The notes beneath the pieces are model-generated. The model did not search any database. It was not told where the DNA came from and worked only from the letters and a program-made list of their open reading frames with translations. Shown one piece after another: positions 15,560-23,171 of a stretch of 64,000 nt of DNA. Origin of the DNA: Gammaproteobacteria bacterium (lineage in GTDB: Bacteria; Pseudomonadota; Gammaproteobacteria; Enterobacterales; Alteromonadaceae); the NCBI GenBank assembly GCA_018826295.1, contig JAHJZX010000055.1, positions 124,001 through 188,000 on the forward strand, given 5' to 3'. Position numbers and translations under genes: made by a program. Numbering within the stretch: the first letter of the stretch is position 1; every line of letters starts with the position of its first letter.

Positions 15560-16507
15560 CTAGCGCAGTTTGCCTAAACGTAGTGTATCGCGCAGCGCTT
15601 CCCAGGCTGGAAATAACGCAATAATCACCAGCGTTATCATAGCGCTGCGCTCAAGTTGCTCCAGGTTAAACACGCCAAGCCAGCGCTCAGTGTTAAGCTG
15701 CAGCAGTGGCGAGGTGCTGGCCAGATACAACGCTATAGCGGCAATAACGGCGTTAAGCACTACATGGCTGGCTAACATGCTGCGGCTCCACAGCCGCTGC
15801 TGCAGTTGCCATAACGAATGCACTATGCCTAATACAATCACCGGCGTGCTGTATTGCAATATCAGCCTGGCATTGCTACTGAGGAACAAGCTACCCTGTG
15901 TCAGTTGCTCTGCCGATTGCCACCATGGGTACCAGATCACCACCAGCAAGAAAATGTAGCTGGCTAAGTCGGTAAAAATATCCTGCAACTTTATGTGTTG
16001 CCAACCTGGCCCGGCTGCTGGCAGTTTTTCCGGCTGCCAGTTGGCGTTGCAGCTGGTATTGGCTGCAGGTTGCTGGCGTGACATCAACCAAAACGCCAGG
16101 GTAATAGAGGTGAAACCAAAGCAGGCTTCGTCTATAAAACCACCAAACAGGGCAAAACCATAGCGTATCAGGCCCATATTGGCACTGCTTAACCAATGCG
16201 TGGTTACCTCAACCAGATGCAATACAAATAAAATGCCTAACACCATAAACAAGGTGTTTTTATACAGCGCCATATAGCTGGCGTTGATAAAGGGTTGCGG
16301 CGGCACAAATTGCTGGGCTACCGTGCGCGGATGGCCCATTTTTTTCAGTAATGCCGCAACATCAGCGTCATTCTGTTCACCCTGTTGCTCTGTCAATGCA
16401 TCTAGTTGATCCATAATATTGGCATTTAACTCGCGGCCAATTTCATCACGTTTGGATTCGGGCAACTCACGTTGCACCGCGGCAATATAGCGTTTTACCA
16501 GTTCCAT
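15560..16507 (-). CDS. HAAS-type multi-pass membrane protein partnered with PadR
   Basis: I start at MELVKRYIAAVQRELPESKR (16507), where the ATG shares one base with the PadR stop codon. The 315-residue protein has an N-terminal helical domain (~1-80, ending KKMGHPRTVAQQF) typical of the HAAS/DUF1700-like proteins found next to PadR regulators. About seven hydrophobic segments follow. The family is assumed to act as a membrane partner in PadR-controlled envelope responses; the exact job is unknown. Confidence 0.75.
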   Translation of the reverse strand: MELVKRYIAAVQRELPESKRDEIGRELNANIMDQLDALTEQQGEQNDADVAALLKKMGHPRTVAQQFVPPQPFINASYMALYKNTLFMVLGILFVLHLVEVTTHWLSSANMGLIRYGFALFGGFIDEACFGFTSITLAFWLMSRQQPAANTSCNANWQPEKLPAAGPGWQHIKLQDIFTDLASYIFLLVVIWYPWWQSAEQLTQGSLFLSSNARLILQYSTPVIVLGIVHSLWQLQQRLWSRSMLASHVVLNAVIAAIALYLASTSPLLQLNTERWLGVFNLEQLERSAMITLVIIALFPAWEALRDTLRLGKLR

Positions 16508-16854
16508 TAATTCGTCTCCTGTGGTGCCGTGTTTAGCAAACCGCCAAGCGCGCCGTTTAAATGCTGCCATTCGTCAGTTAGCTGGCTAAGCAGCTGCGCG
16601 CCAAGCTCGGACAGCTGATAGTAGCGCCGTTCGCGCCCCTCACCCTGGCGCCATTCACTGCTCAGCAACTCCTGCTCGGCCAAACGGCGCACCAACGGAT
16701 ATAAGGTGCCTTCGTCAATATCGATCCCGCCGTCTTGCAGTTGCTTGCGTAGCGAATAGCCGTAGTGCGGTTGCTTTAGCGAGGCCAGTACGGCAAGCAC
16801 CAGTACGCCACGGCGCAGCTCCAGCCGCATTTTATCCAGTTGTGCTGTAGTCAT
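16507..16854 (-). CDS. PadR-family transcriptional regulator
   Basis: The 115-residue protein has the PadR winged helix: LRRGVLVLAVLASLKQPHYGYSLRKQL, IDIDEGTLYPLVRRLAEQELL and the wing EGRERRYYQLSELG. PadR proteins are dimeric repressors that often control their own operon. Its stop overlaps the start of the HAAS membrane protein by one base. Three tandem operator-like units lie directly upstream. Confidence 0.93.
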   Translation of the reverse strand: MTTAQLDKMRLELRRGVLVLAVLASLKQPHYGYSLRKQLQDGGIDIDEGTLYPLVRRLAEQELLSSEWRQGEGRERRYYQLSELGAQLLSQLTDEWQHLNGALGGLLNTAPQETN

Positions 16855-16868
16855 CTTCGTTGCTTCCT

Positions 16869-16928
16869 ATACTGTGCCACACATACTGTGCGCCACACAG
16901 CTAAATATACTATGCGCCATACAGTATA
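16869..16928. promoter_or_regulatory. Three tandem operator-like units upstream of padR
   Basis: Three related units occur in a row: ATACTGTGCCACAC (16869-16882), ATACTGTGCGCCACACAG (16883-16900) and ATACTATGCGCCATACAGT (16907-16925). The third is the most symmetric, framed by TATACT and AGTATA (16906-16911, 16923-16928). Pairs of ATAC/GTAT half-sites are typical of PadR binding, so autorepression is the simplest reading. Confidence 0.55.
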
Positions 16929-17091
16929 AAAGCAAGTTAGTTGCGCAAATAAACGTCAAAAAATATTAAATTGTTACATTTCAGTTACTTAAAACAAAAT
17001 AGTTGGCAGTGAAGCGAGTAAGAACGCCGTTTAGCGATGAGATAGCAGGACGCGACGCCAGGTGCGCCGCATCAGTGAGGTTGGTAAACGG

Positions 17092-17343
17092 TTAAAATGC
17101 CCAGCTTAACCAGCGCAGCCCAACGGCGCTGCGGACAGTTTTAACGACTGTGCTGTGTCGCAGGCTAAACACCACACCGGCACTGTAACTAAGCATTAAG
17201 CCCGGCGCAGAGCCAATAAAAACAAGTGCGCGCTGTTGCAGCAGCCGCTGCTGACATTGCAGATTGTGCTGCAGCTCGGCGCCTTGCTCGGTAAGCTGCT
17301 GCACCCGCAGTCTGCGGCTGAATAATAGTTTATCAATCAGCAT
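17092..17343 (-). CDS. YqjK-like small envelope protein
   Basis: The start at 17343 is set by a strong AGGAGG (CAGGAGGATCGCATG); the longer frame runs into the previous gene. The 83-residue product is basic, with a helical Gln-rich N-terminal half (LRVQQLTEQGAELQHNLQCQQRLLQQR) and one short hydrophobic stretch. By position after DUF883 and holin-like genes it corresponds to E. coli yqjK. Sequence similarity by eye is weak. It overlaps the upstream gene by 11 bases. Confidence 0.6.
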   Translation of the reverse strand: MLIDKLLFSRRLRVQQLTEQGAELQHNLQCQQRLLQQRALVFIGSAPGLMLSYSAGVVFSLRHSTVVKTVRSAVGLRWLSWAF

Positions 17344-17812
17344 GCGATCCTCCTGTTTGTGCAGGCTTATCTCTGGCGGCAAATACATGACACAGTTGCT
17401 GCCAGGTCTGGCTAAACCCCACCTGAGATAACACGTAGCCTAAACTGCGCCAACACCAAAGCAGCAGTAAACACTGCAACAGCAGCACAACGCCGGCGGT
17501 AATAAGCAGTGCGCCGGTTACCTGAAAAACTACATATCCGATAGCCAGCAACATACTGCCCCACAGCAATATTAGCCCGGCGGCAAAACACACCACCAGG
17601 CCAGCCGCTACGGTAATACTGCGGGCAGATAGCGACAACTCCGCCTGTGCGGTGTCGGCGGTCAGTTTTATTTGCTGCGTATAGTTGCGGGTAATACACC
17701 AACTGATAGCGGCAAGCTCAGTTAATTGCTCCCATGTTTGTTCGCCAATATTTGCTGCCTTAGCTGGTTCAGGCGCCTGCGGCGGCGCCTCGGCGGTTTC
17801 ACGACTTTGCAT
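17333..17812 (-). CDS. Phage-holin-like membrane protein (YqjE type)
   Basis: The 159-residue protein has a cytoplasmic N-terminal helix, two closely spaced membrane segments (~68-92 and ~97-122, including AAGLVVCFAAGLILLWGSMLLAI), and a polar C-terminal tail. This is the layout of the holin-superfamily/YqjE proteins. In enterobacteria the yqjD-yqjE-yqjK set is stationary-phase envelope associated and YqjD binds ribosomes; here only the layout supports that link. Confidence 0.7.
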   Translation of the reverse strand: MQSRETAEAPPQAPEPAKAANIGEQTWEQLTELAAISWCITRNYTQQIKLTADTAQAELSLSARSITVAAGLVVCFAAGLILLWGSMLLAIGYVVFQVTGALLITAGVVLLLQCLLLLWCWRSLGYVLSQVGFSQTWQQLCHVFAARDKPAQTGGSHAD

Positions 17813-17821
17813 ACTAATGCC

Positions 17822-18136
17822 CTACCGGCGACGCAATAGTGAGGTAAGGAGCACGCCTGCGGCAAAGGCAATACCAGCAGTGGCTAACGGGTTTTGTTCC
17901 GCCAGCTGCCGGGTTTTGCTGTATGAGCTTTGCAGCTGCTGTTTAATATGTTCCTGCTTTTGCGCAATATTGTCGCGCGATGTCGCAGCCGTTTTACGTA
18001 AGCTGTCTTCTGCGGCGGCAGCTTTTTCTGCCATCGCATCTACTGCATGATGCGCTGCCTGACTGGCTTTGTTGGTTACCGGCGAATTTGCAGCGCCATT
18101 TGCTGAACTGCCTGCCTGAGTTGATGAACTGGCCAT
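17822..18136 (-). CDS. DUF883 family membrane-tail protein (YqjD/ElaB-like)
   Basis: The 104-residue protein starts after AAGGAG (18136). It has a long amphipathic helix (~25-75) rich in Ala, Gln, Lys and Glu, then NPLATAGIAFAAGVLLTSLLRRR, the classic C-terminal membrane anchor ending in Arg residues. E. coli YqjD and ElaB of this family tether ribosomes to the inner membrane in stationary phase. It is the first gene of a three-gene operon. Confidence 0.88.
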   Translation of the reverse strand: MASSSTQAGSSANGAANSPVTNKASQAAHHAVDAMAEKAAAAEDSLRKTAATSRDNIAQKQEHIKQQLQSSYSKTRQLAEQNPLATAGIAFAAGVLLTSLLRRR

Positions 18137-18339
18137 AACAATCTCCTTGGTTAACGCGATTAAAAGCAGCTGTAAGCTGCTAACTACAGCGTTGACAACG
18201 CAATGGCTATGCCATAAAGAGAAAGATGATTATAAACAAATATTTATATTATTTCGGTGGGTAAAACCATCTGCAAAACCCTGAAAAAAACTGTAGATGT
18301 TACCTGCTGCAAGTAATCTTTACAGGGTAAAAAAGCGAC

Positions 18340-18365
18340 CAAAACCAGACATCAGCCTGGCTTTG
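18340..18365 (-). terminator. Possible terminator after the choice-of-anchor B gene
   Basis: The stem CCAG/CTGG with flanking A/T pairs (18345-18348 and 18357-18360) is followed on the minus strand by TTTT and, a few bases on, a second T-run. The stem is short and contains a bulge. Confidence 0.4.
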
Positions 18366-18378
18366 GCCGGAGAAAATA

Positions 18379-21150
18379 TTAGCGGCTGTGGTTAAGGGCA
18401 CATGCCTGGCGCACCTGACGTCGCCAGCACAACAACGCTGCAACTAACAGCGCAAAGGGTGAGCTGCTGCCACCGCCAGAACCTGAATTAACAGCGTTGT
18501 TTTGCCCGGCGGCAACCACGGCAATGCTGATATCGTCACTGCTACTGGCGCCGCGATTATCAGTCGCGGTAACTCTGAATGTCAGGCTGCTTGATGTGGC
18601 CGGCGCGACAAAACTGGCACTGGCGCTGGCAGCATTTTGCAAGGTAACCGCTGGGCCGCTGATTTGCTGCCATTGGTAGCTGATAGTATCGCCTTCGGCA
18701 TCGTTTGCCGCTGCGCTAAGTGTTACCGTTTGTCCGGCATTAACCTGACGGTTTTCTCCGGCATTAACCTGCGGCGCAGTATTGCTGTCATTATCCAGAA
18801 TGGTAACAACCAGACTACCGGTTGGGCCGACAACACTACCAGCCACACTGAGCAGCTGTACACTAAAGGTTTCGTCCGACTCTTGCAGTGCATCATCAAT
18901 AACAGTCAGCATGATAGTTTTGTCGCTGCTATCAGCATCGGCCCAATCCAGTTGTGCGCTGGCGGCGCTGTAGTCGGCTCCGGCACTGGCGCTGCCATCC
19001 TGGGTCTGATATTGCACACTCAGGGCACCGCTGCTACCGCCAATTCGCTGCACGGTGATGGTAACGCTGTCGCCCTCGGTGGCCTGTACTGCGCTTTGCA
19101 CCAGGCTCAGGCTACCCGGCCGGGGTGGCTCGATACCAAAACCCAGCACTGCCATAGCCGGGGCGGCCAGGGTTGCGCCGCCTTGCACGTCATACAGTCT
19201 AACCAGCACAGTGCGCTGGCTCACTTCGCCGCTGTCCAGCGTCGTCACGCTAAGGGTTTTGTCACTGTTGTCATTAGCTGCCCAGCTTAAACGGCCGGTG
19301 CTGGTTTCATAGTCGCTGCCTGGCAGCGCGCTGCCGGCAAAGGTGTGATAGGCCACGCTAACCTCACCTACACCTTGTGGCCGCTGCACCCGCAACTGCG
19401 CCACTTCGCCCGGCGCTACAACCACTGTACTGTTGGTAAAAGACAATGCTCCTGCCGCCACCGCTTTGGTATTGTCGGCCAGGATATACAGGCCAGAATT
19501 AATATCACTGCCTAAAATAAGCCCGGAGGGTAAAAAAGGATAAGTGCCCCACATACCGTTAAAGGCCGCACCGTCAGAGGGTAAAAAGGTGTCAAAAAAG
19601 CCCGCTTCTGTAGGCGCCGCCGGGTTTGTGATATCCAGTATGGTTAAACCACGCTGATAATTAGACATGTAGTAGCGATTGCCACGGACAAAGCCATTAT
19701 GATCTATCGCCAGCGTTGGCCCACGCCAGAGGGGTTGCAATACCGGGTTACGTAAATCGTCCAGTGCGTAGATCCTAAGTGTGGTATTTAACGCAAAGCT
19801 GGATTCGTCCAGTTCATCATGCACAAACAGAAACCGGTTATCTTCACTGCTCCAGCCGGAATGGACATAAGCGACCTGATCATAGCTAAACCGGGCTAAC
19901 TGGCTGGGGGACGCCGGCACTGAGCTATCCCACAGCCGCACGTCCTGCTCATTAAAATCAAACAGGATCTGGCAGGGGCTTTGCTGACAGTCACTTAGTG
20001 CGCGCGCATCATCAATTTGCATTGACGCCACATCATGGCTGTAGTCACCGGCAACAGCCTGTTGTTGCCACAGCGGCACCAGTGCGGTTGGGTTTGCCAG
20101 CGACAGGCTGCTTACTGCGCCGCGCTGGGTATTTTGCCCGGCCAGATGTAATAAAGGCGCGGTGCTGCTGTTTTGGCTGTTGCTGCTGTAATCGACACCA
20201 CTGATATAGATATTGTGCGTTGACGTAACACCGTTGTACGTCGCGGCCAGTGAGATTTCAGAGGGTAAGCGGGTTAAATCGATGATCTGAATACCATCAC
20301 TGCCTTCAGATGACACATAAGCATAGGCCTGCCAGCGGCGCAGTGTGCGGTCAAAATATTGATACACCTTAATATCGCGCCAGGTGGTGCTGCTGCCGGC
20401 TATAGTGCCAACTTCAACCGGGTTTTGCGGATCAGCCAGGCTCACCACAGCGGTACCATTGCGTAAGCCAATTAGCGCATATTCAGTGCCGCTGTTTAGA
20501 TCGACATGGCCCCAGATATCATTGGCGGAAGATGGCTGCGAGCTAAAATCAGCCAGCGCCATATGCGCCACTAAATCAATATTGTGGCAGCTGAAATTAC
20601 CGGCTTTGCCATTTACGCATTGCTGCGCGGTTTGCGAGTTACTCAGGCTTTGATGCTGCAACAGCCGCAGCGCTAAGCTGTCGGACAACTGCGCCTTACC
20701 GTCACGAATAAGATGAAAACCCCGCCGGCTAACCTCTTCCTGCCATTGCAGCGGAATACCACTTAACAGGGTGCGGTTGATATCCGGTGCTTGCAGCTGG
20801 TAATGGTCGATGCGGCTGTAACCGCCCAGTACCGGCACCAAATCGCTGCTAAAGTAAAACAACTGCTCGTCATCTGTCAGCTGATAATGGCCGGCAGCCA
20901 CCAACACCCTGTCACCTTTGTTGGCCTGCTGCACGGCATAAGCAATGCTCTGGCACGGCCGCAGCGGCTGATCACAACGGCCGGCATCCTTGCCGTCGGT
21001 CGCAACATAACGGGCTTTATCATGCTCGGCATGTGCCTGTACCGGCAGCGGTGCTGTCAGTGCCAGTACTGTTAACATTAGTGCTGCTACGCCGGCCTGC
21101 TGCCGGCCTGAAACGGCTAATTGTTTATCCATTTGTCGCACCTTGTCCAT
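18379..21150 (-). CDS. Large secreted choice-of-anchor B protein with Calx-beta repeats and a GlyGly-CTERM-like tail
   Basis: The 923-residue protein (917 if the second ATG at 21132 is used) has a signal peptide ending near VQAHA. A beta-helix-like start follows (YVATDGKDAGRCDQPLRPC). Next is a ~450-residue LVIVD-type propeller with repeats such as GIQIIDLT, LTILDITNPAAPTEAG and the choice-of-anchor B hallmark SHDVASMQIDDARAL. Then come two Calx-beta-like domains (~590-690, ~695-800), a PKD-like domain (~805-890) and the tail GSGGGSSSPFALLVAALLCWRRQVR. That tail matches GlyGly-CTERM, processed by rhombosortase in gammaproteobacteria. It is divergent from the MbnP/MbnH pair. Confidence 0.85.
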   Translation of the reverse strand: MDKVRQMDKQLAVSGRQQAGVAALMLTVLALTAPLPVQAHAEHDKARYVATDGKDAGRCDQPLRPCQSIAYAVQQANKGDRVLVAAGHYQLTDDEQLFYFSSDLVPVLGGYSRIDHYQLQAPDINRTLLSGIPLQWQEEVSRRGFHLIRDGKAQLSDSLALRLLQHQSLSNSQTAQQCVNGKAGNFSCHNIDLVAHMALADFSSQPSSANDIWGHVDLNSGTEYALIGLRNGTAVVSLADPQNPVEVGTIAGSSTTWRDIKVYQYFDRTLRRWQAYAYVSSEGSDGIQIIDLTRLPSEISLAATYNGVTSTHNIYISGVDYSSNSQNSSTAPLLHLAGQNTQRGAVSSLSLANPTALVPLWQQQAVAGDYSHDVASMQIDDARALSDCQQSPCQILFDFNEQDVRLWDSSVPASPSQLARFSYDQVAYVHSGWSSEDNRFLFVHDELDESSFALNTTLRIYALDDLRNPVLQPLWRGPTLAIDHNGFVRGNRYYMSNYQRGLTILDITNPAAPTEAGFFDTFLPSDGAAFNGMWGTYPFLPSGLILGSDINSGLYILADNTKAVAAGALSFTNSTVVVAPGEVAQLRVQRPQGVGEVSVAYHTFAGSALPGSDYETSTGRLSWAANDNSDKTLSVTTLDSGEVSQRTVLVRLYDVQGGATLAAPAMAVLGFGIEPPRPGSLSLVQSAVQATEGDSVTITVQRIGGSSGALSVQYQTQDGSASAGADYSAASAQLDWADADSSDKTIMLTVIDDALQESDETFSVQLLSVAGSVVGPTGSLVVTILDNDSNTAPQVNAGENRQVNAGQTVTLSAAANDAEGDTISYQWQQISGPAVTLQNAASASASFVAPATSSSLTFRVTATDNRGASSSDDISIAVVAAGQNNAVNSGSGGGSSSPFALLVAALLCWRRQVRQACALNHSR

Positions 21151-21212
21151 CGACCCTTGTTGTAATTTGCGCTATTGTTAACGCCATCATATTGTTATGC
21201 AAGTGTTTCTTT

Positions 21213-21962
21213 ATGTTAAGACTTAGTCTGGCACTGCTGCCTGTTTTACTCAGCGGCTGCGGCCCTGCGGTGCCAAAATCCAGTACAACCTTGTCTGTGC
21301 AATTACACTTTAACGGCGCACCATTACACTGTAGCAGCCCTATCGACATTGCCGGGCAAAACTGGCAGTTGCAGCAACTGCAGTTGTACTTAAGCGACTT
21401 TAGCCTGAACAACAACGCTTTACTGCTTGACCCGACGCTGCCCCATCAACAAGCCCGGCTGGCACTGCTTGGCAGCGTCTGTGACAACAGCTCCACCCAG
21501 AGCGCAAACTGGCAAGTTAAGTTTACCCGGCCGCTGACACCAGGTGAGCTGACATTTTTTGTGGCGGTACCACAGTCGCTTAATCATCAGGATCCGCTCA
21601 GCGCTAAAGCACCGCTTAACCAAAGTGATATGTACTGGAGCTGGCAGCAGGGTTATAAGTATCTGCGCCTGGAGTTAGCCGGCGCACAACACCAGTGGGC
21701 ACTGCATTTAGGCGCCAGCGGTTGCCAGTCGGCCAGCCCGCTGCGCCCGCCAGCCTCTGCCTGCGCAGCACAAAACCGACCGCAAGTGCGGCTTAATTAC
21801 CAAAACGGCCAAAACCTGATATTCGACTTAGCGCCACTGCTGGACGGCCTGGCCTTGTCTGGCGATAACCACTGTATGGCCGACCCTAACCGTTTAAGCT
21901 GCCAAACCTTATTGCCCCGGCTGGGCATAGACGCACCGCCGCTGGGCTGGAGTATGCAATGA
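21213..21962 (+). CDS. mbnP: MbnP-like copper-binding lipoprotein (metallo-mystery pair)
   Basis: I start at MLRLSLALLPVLLSGCGP (21213), which gives a lipobox LSGC; the longer frame would run into the divergent gene. The 249-residue protein has several conserved cysteines (HCSSP, GSVCDN, SGCQS, SACAAQ, NHCMAD, LSCQT) and the core DMYWSWQQGYKYLRLE, typical of the four-Cys partner of MXAN_0977-type di-heme enzymes. In characterised MbnP a tryptophan is oxidised to kynurenine by MbnH and copper is bound. The stop overlaps the mbnH start (ATGA). Confidence 0.85.
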   Translation: MLRLSLALLPVLLSGCGPAVPKSSTTLSVQLHFNGAPLHCSSPIDIAGQNWQLQQLQLYLSDFSLNNNALLLDPTLPHQQARLALLGSVCDNSSTQSANWQVKFTRPLTPGELTFFVAVPQSLNHQDPLSAKAPLNQSDMYWSWQQGYKYLRLELAGAQHQWALHLGASGCQSASPLRPPASACAAQNRPQVRLNYQNGQNLIFDLAPLLDGLALSGDNHCMADPNRLSCQTLLPRLGIDAPPLGWSMQ

Positions 21963-23092
21963 GAATTGCGGCTGTTTTACTGCTGGTTTTGCTTAGTAGC
22001 TGCAGCAAACCGCAGCAAGAATACCCGTGGCAGTTGCCTGACGGCTTTCCGTTACCGGTAGTACCGGCCGACAACCCAATGAGTGCAGCTAAAGTCGAGC
22101 TGGGCCGGCACTTGTTTTACGACACAGCACTGTCTGCCAATCAGCAGCAAAGCTGCGCCAGCTGCCATCAGCAACAATATGCGTTTAGCCAACCGCTTAA
22201 GGTGTCGGTGGGCAGTACCGGCCAGTCACACCGGCGCAATGCTTCAGCGCTGGTCAATGTGGCTTACAACAATACGCAAACCTGGGCCCACGATGGCCTT
22301 AACCATATTGAAACACAGCTGATGCTGCCGCTGTTTGGTGACTCGCCGGTAGAACTCGGTGCCGGCGGCCATGAACAGCAGATCTTAAGCCGGTTACAGC
22401 GTGCGCCTTACCCGCAACTATTCGCCGCCGCCTTTGCCGACAGCCAGCCAAATTTTCGCCGCGTTATTGATGCCCTGGCCAGCTTTAGCCGCAGTTTGTT
22501 ATCGTTTAACTCGCGCTTTGACCGCTATGCCTACCAGCAGGATGACACTTCGCTTACTGAGCAAGAACTGCAGGGGCTGAATTTATTTTTCTCGGAAAAG
22601 CTCGAGTGCCACCACTGCCATGGCGGCTTTAATTTTACCCAGGCTACCAGCCACCAACGCCAGCCGCTGGACAGAAGGCCGTTTCATAATACCGGCTTGT
22701 ACTACATCAGCCGGCCAGATTTAGCCGGTATGGGCTACCCGCAGCACGACACCGGCTTAAGTGAAGTTACATTAAACCCGGCAGACGACGGCCGCTTTCG
22801 CGCGCCTACGCTGCGCAACGTGGCATACAGCGCGCCCTATATGCATGACGGCAGTTTAGCTACGCTTGAGCAGGTAATAGACTTTTATGCCGCCGGCGGC
22901 CTGGTAACAACAGTGAATGACCAGCTAAGCGATGGCCGGCAACATCCGCTAAAAAGTAGCTTTGTGCGCGGTTTTGCTCTAACCGCAGCAGAAAAGCAGG
23001 CGTTACTGGCGTTTTTACACAGCCTGAGCGACGAGCAATTTATTACCAACCCGGCTTACGCCAACCCCTGGCTTAGCGAGCGCCCCCACTAA
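21959..23092 (+). CDS. mbnH: MbnH-like di-heme peroxidase-family enzyme
   Basis: The 377-residue lipoprotein (lipobox in LLLVLLSSCSK) has two CxxCH haem sites, CASCHQQ and CHHCHGG. It follows the MauG/cytochrome c peroxidase plan, with LFYDTALSANQQQSCASC and APTLRNVAYSAPYMHDGSLATLEQVIDFY. MbnH modifies tryptophan in its partner MbnP, which is encoded immediately upstream with a 4-base overlap. The enzyme should act in the periplasm, tethered to a membrane. Confidence 0.9.
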   Translation: MRIAAVLLLVLLSSCSKPQQEYPWQLPDGFPLPVVPADNPMSAAKVELGRHLFYDTALSANQQQSCASCHQQQYAFSQPLKVSVGSTGQSHRRNASALVNVAYNNTQTWAHDGLNHIETQLMLPLFGDSPVELGAGGHEQQILSRLQRAPYPQLFAAAFADSQPNFRRVIDALASFSRSLLSFNSRFDRYAYQQDDTSLTEQELQGLNLFFSEKLECHHCHGGFNFTQATSHQRQPLDRRPFHNTGLYYISRPDLAGMGYPQHDTGLSEVTLNPADDGRFRAPTLRNVAYSAPYMHDGSLATLEQVIDFYAAGGLVTTVNDQLSDGRQHPLKSSFVRGFALTAAEKQALLAFLHSLSDEQFITNPAYANPWLSERPH

Positions 23093-23171
23093 GCGTCACT
23101 AAACTTTTGCTATTTTAACTGCCACAGGCTAAATTACTGGATATTGATACAGTGAAAATAACATTACGCTT

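Noticed and set aside
18637-19290. 217-codon frame opposite the Calx-beta region
   Set aside because: It is antisense to a well-supported gene, has no recognisable domain or start signal, and arises from low-stop composition.
21033-21212. 60-codon N-terminal extension of MbnP
   Set aside because: It overlaps the divergent choice-of-anchor B gene and would destroy the lipoprotein signal at 21213.
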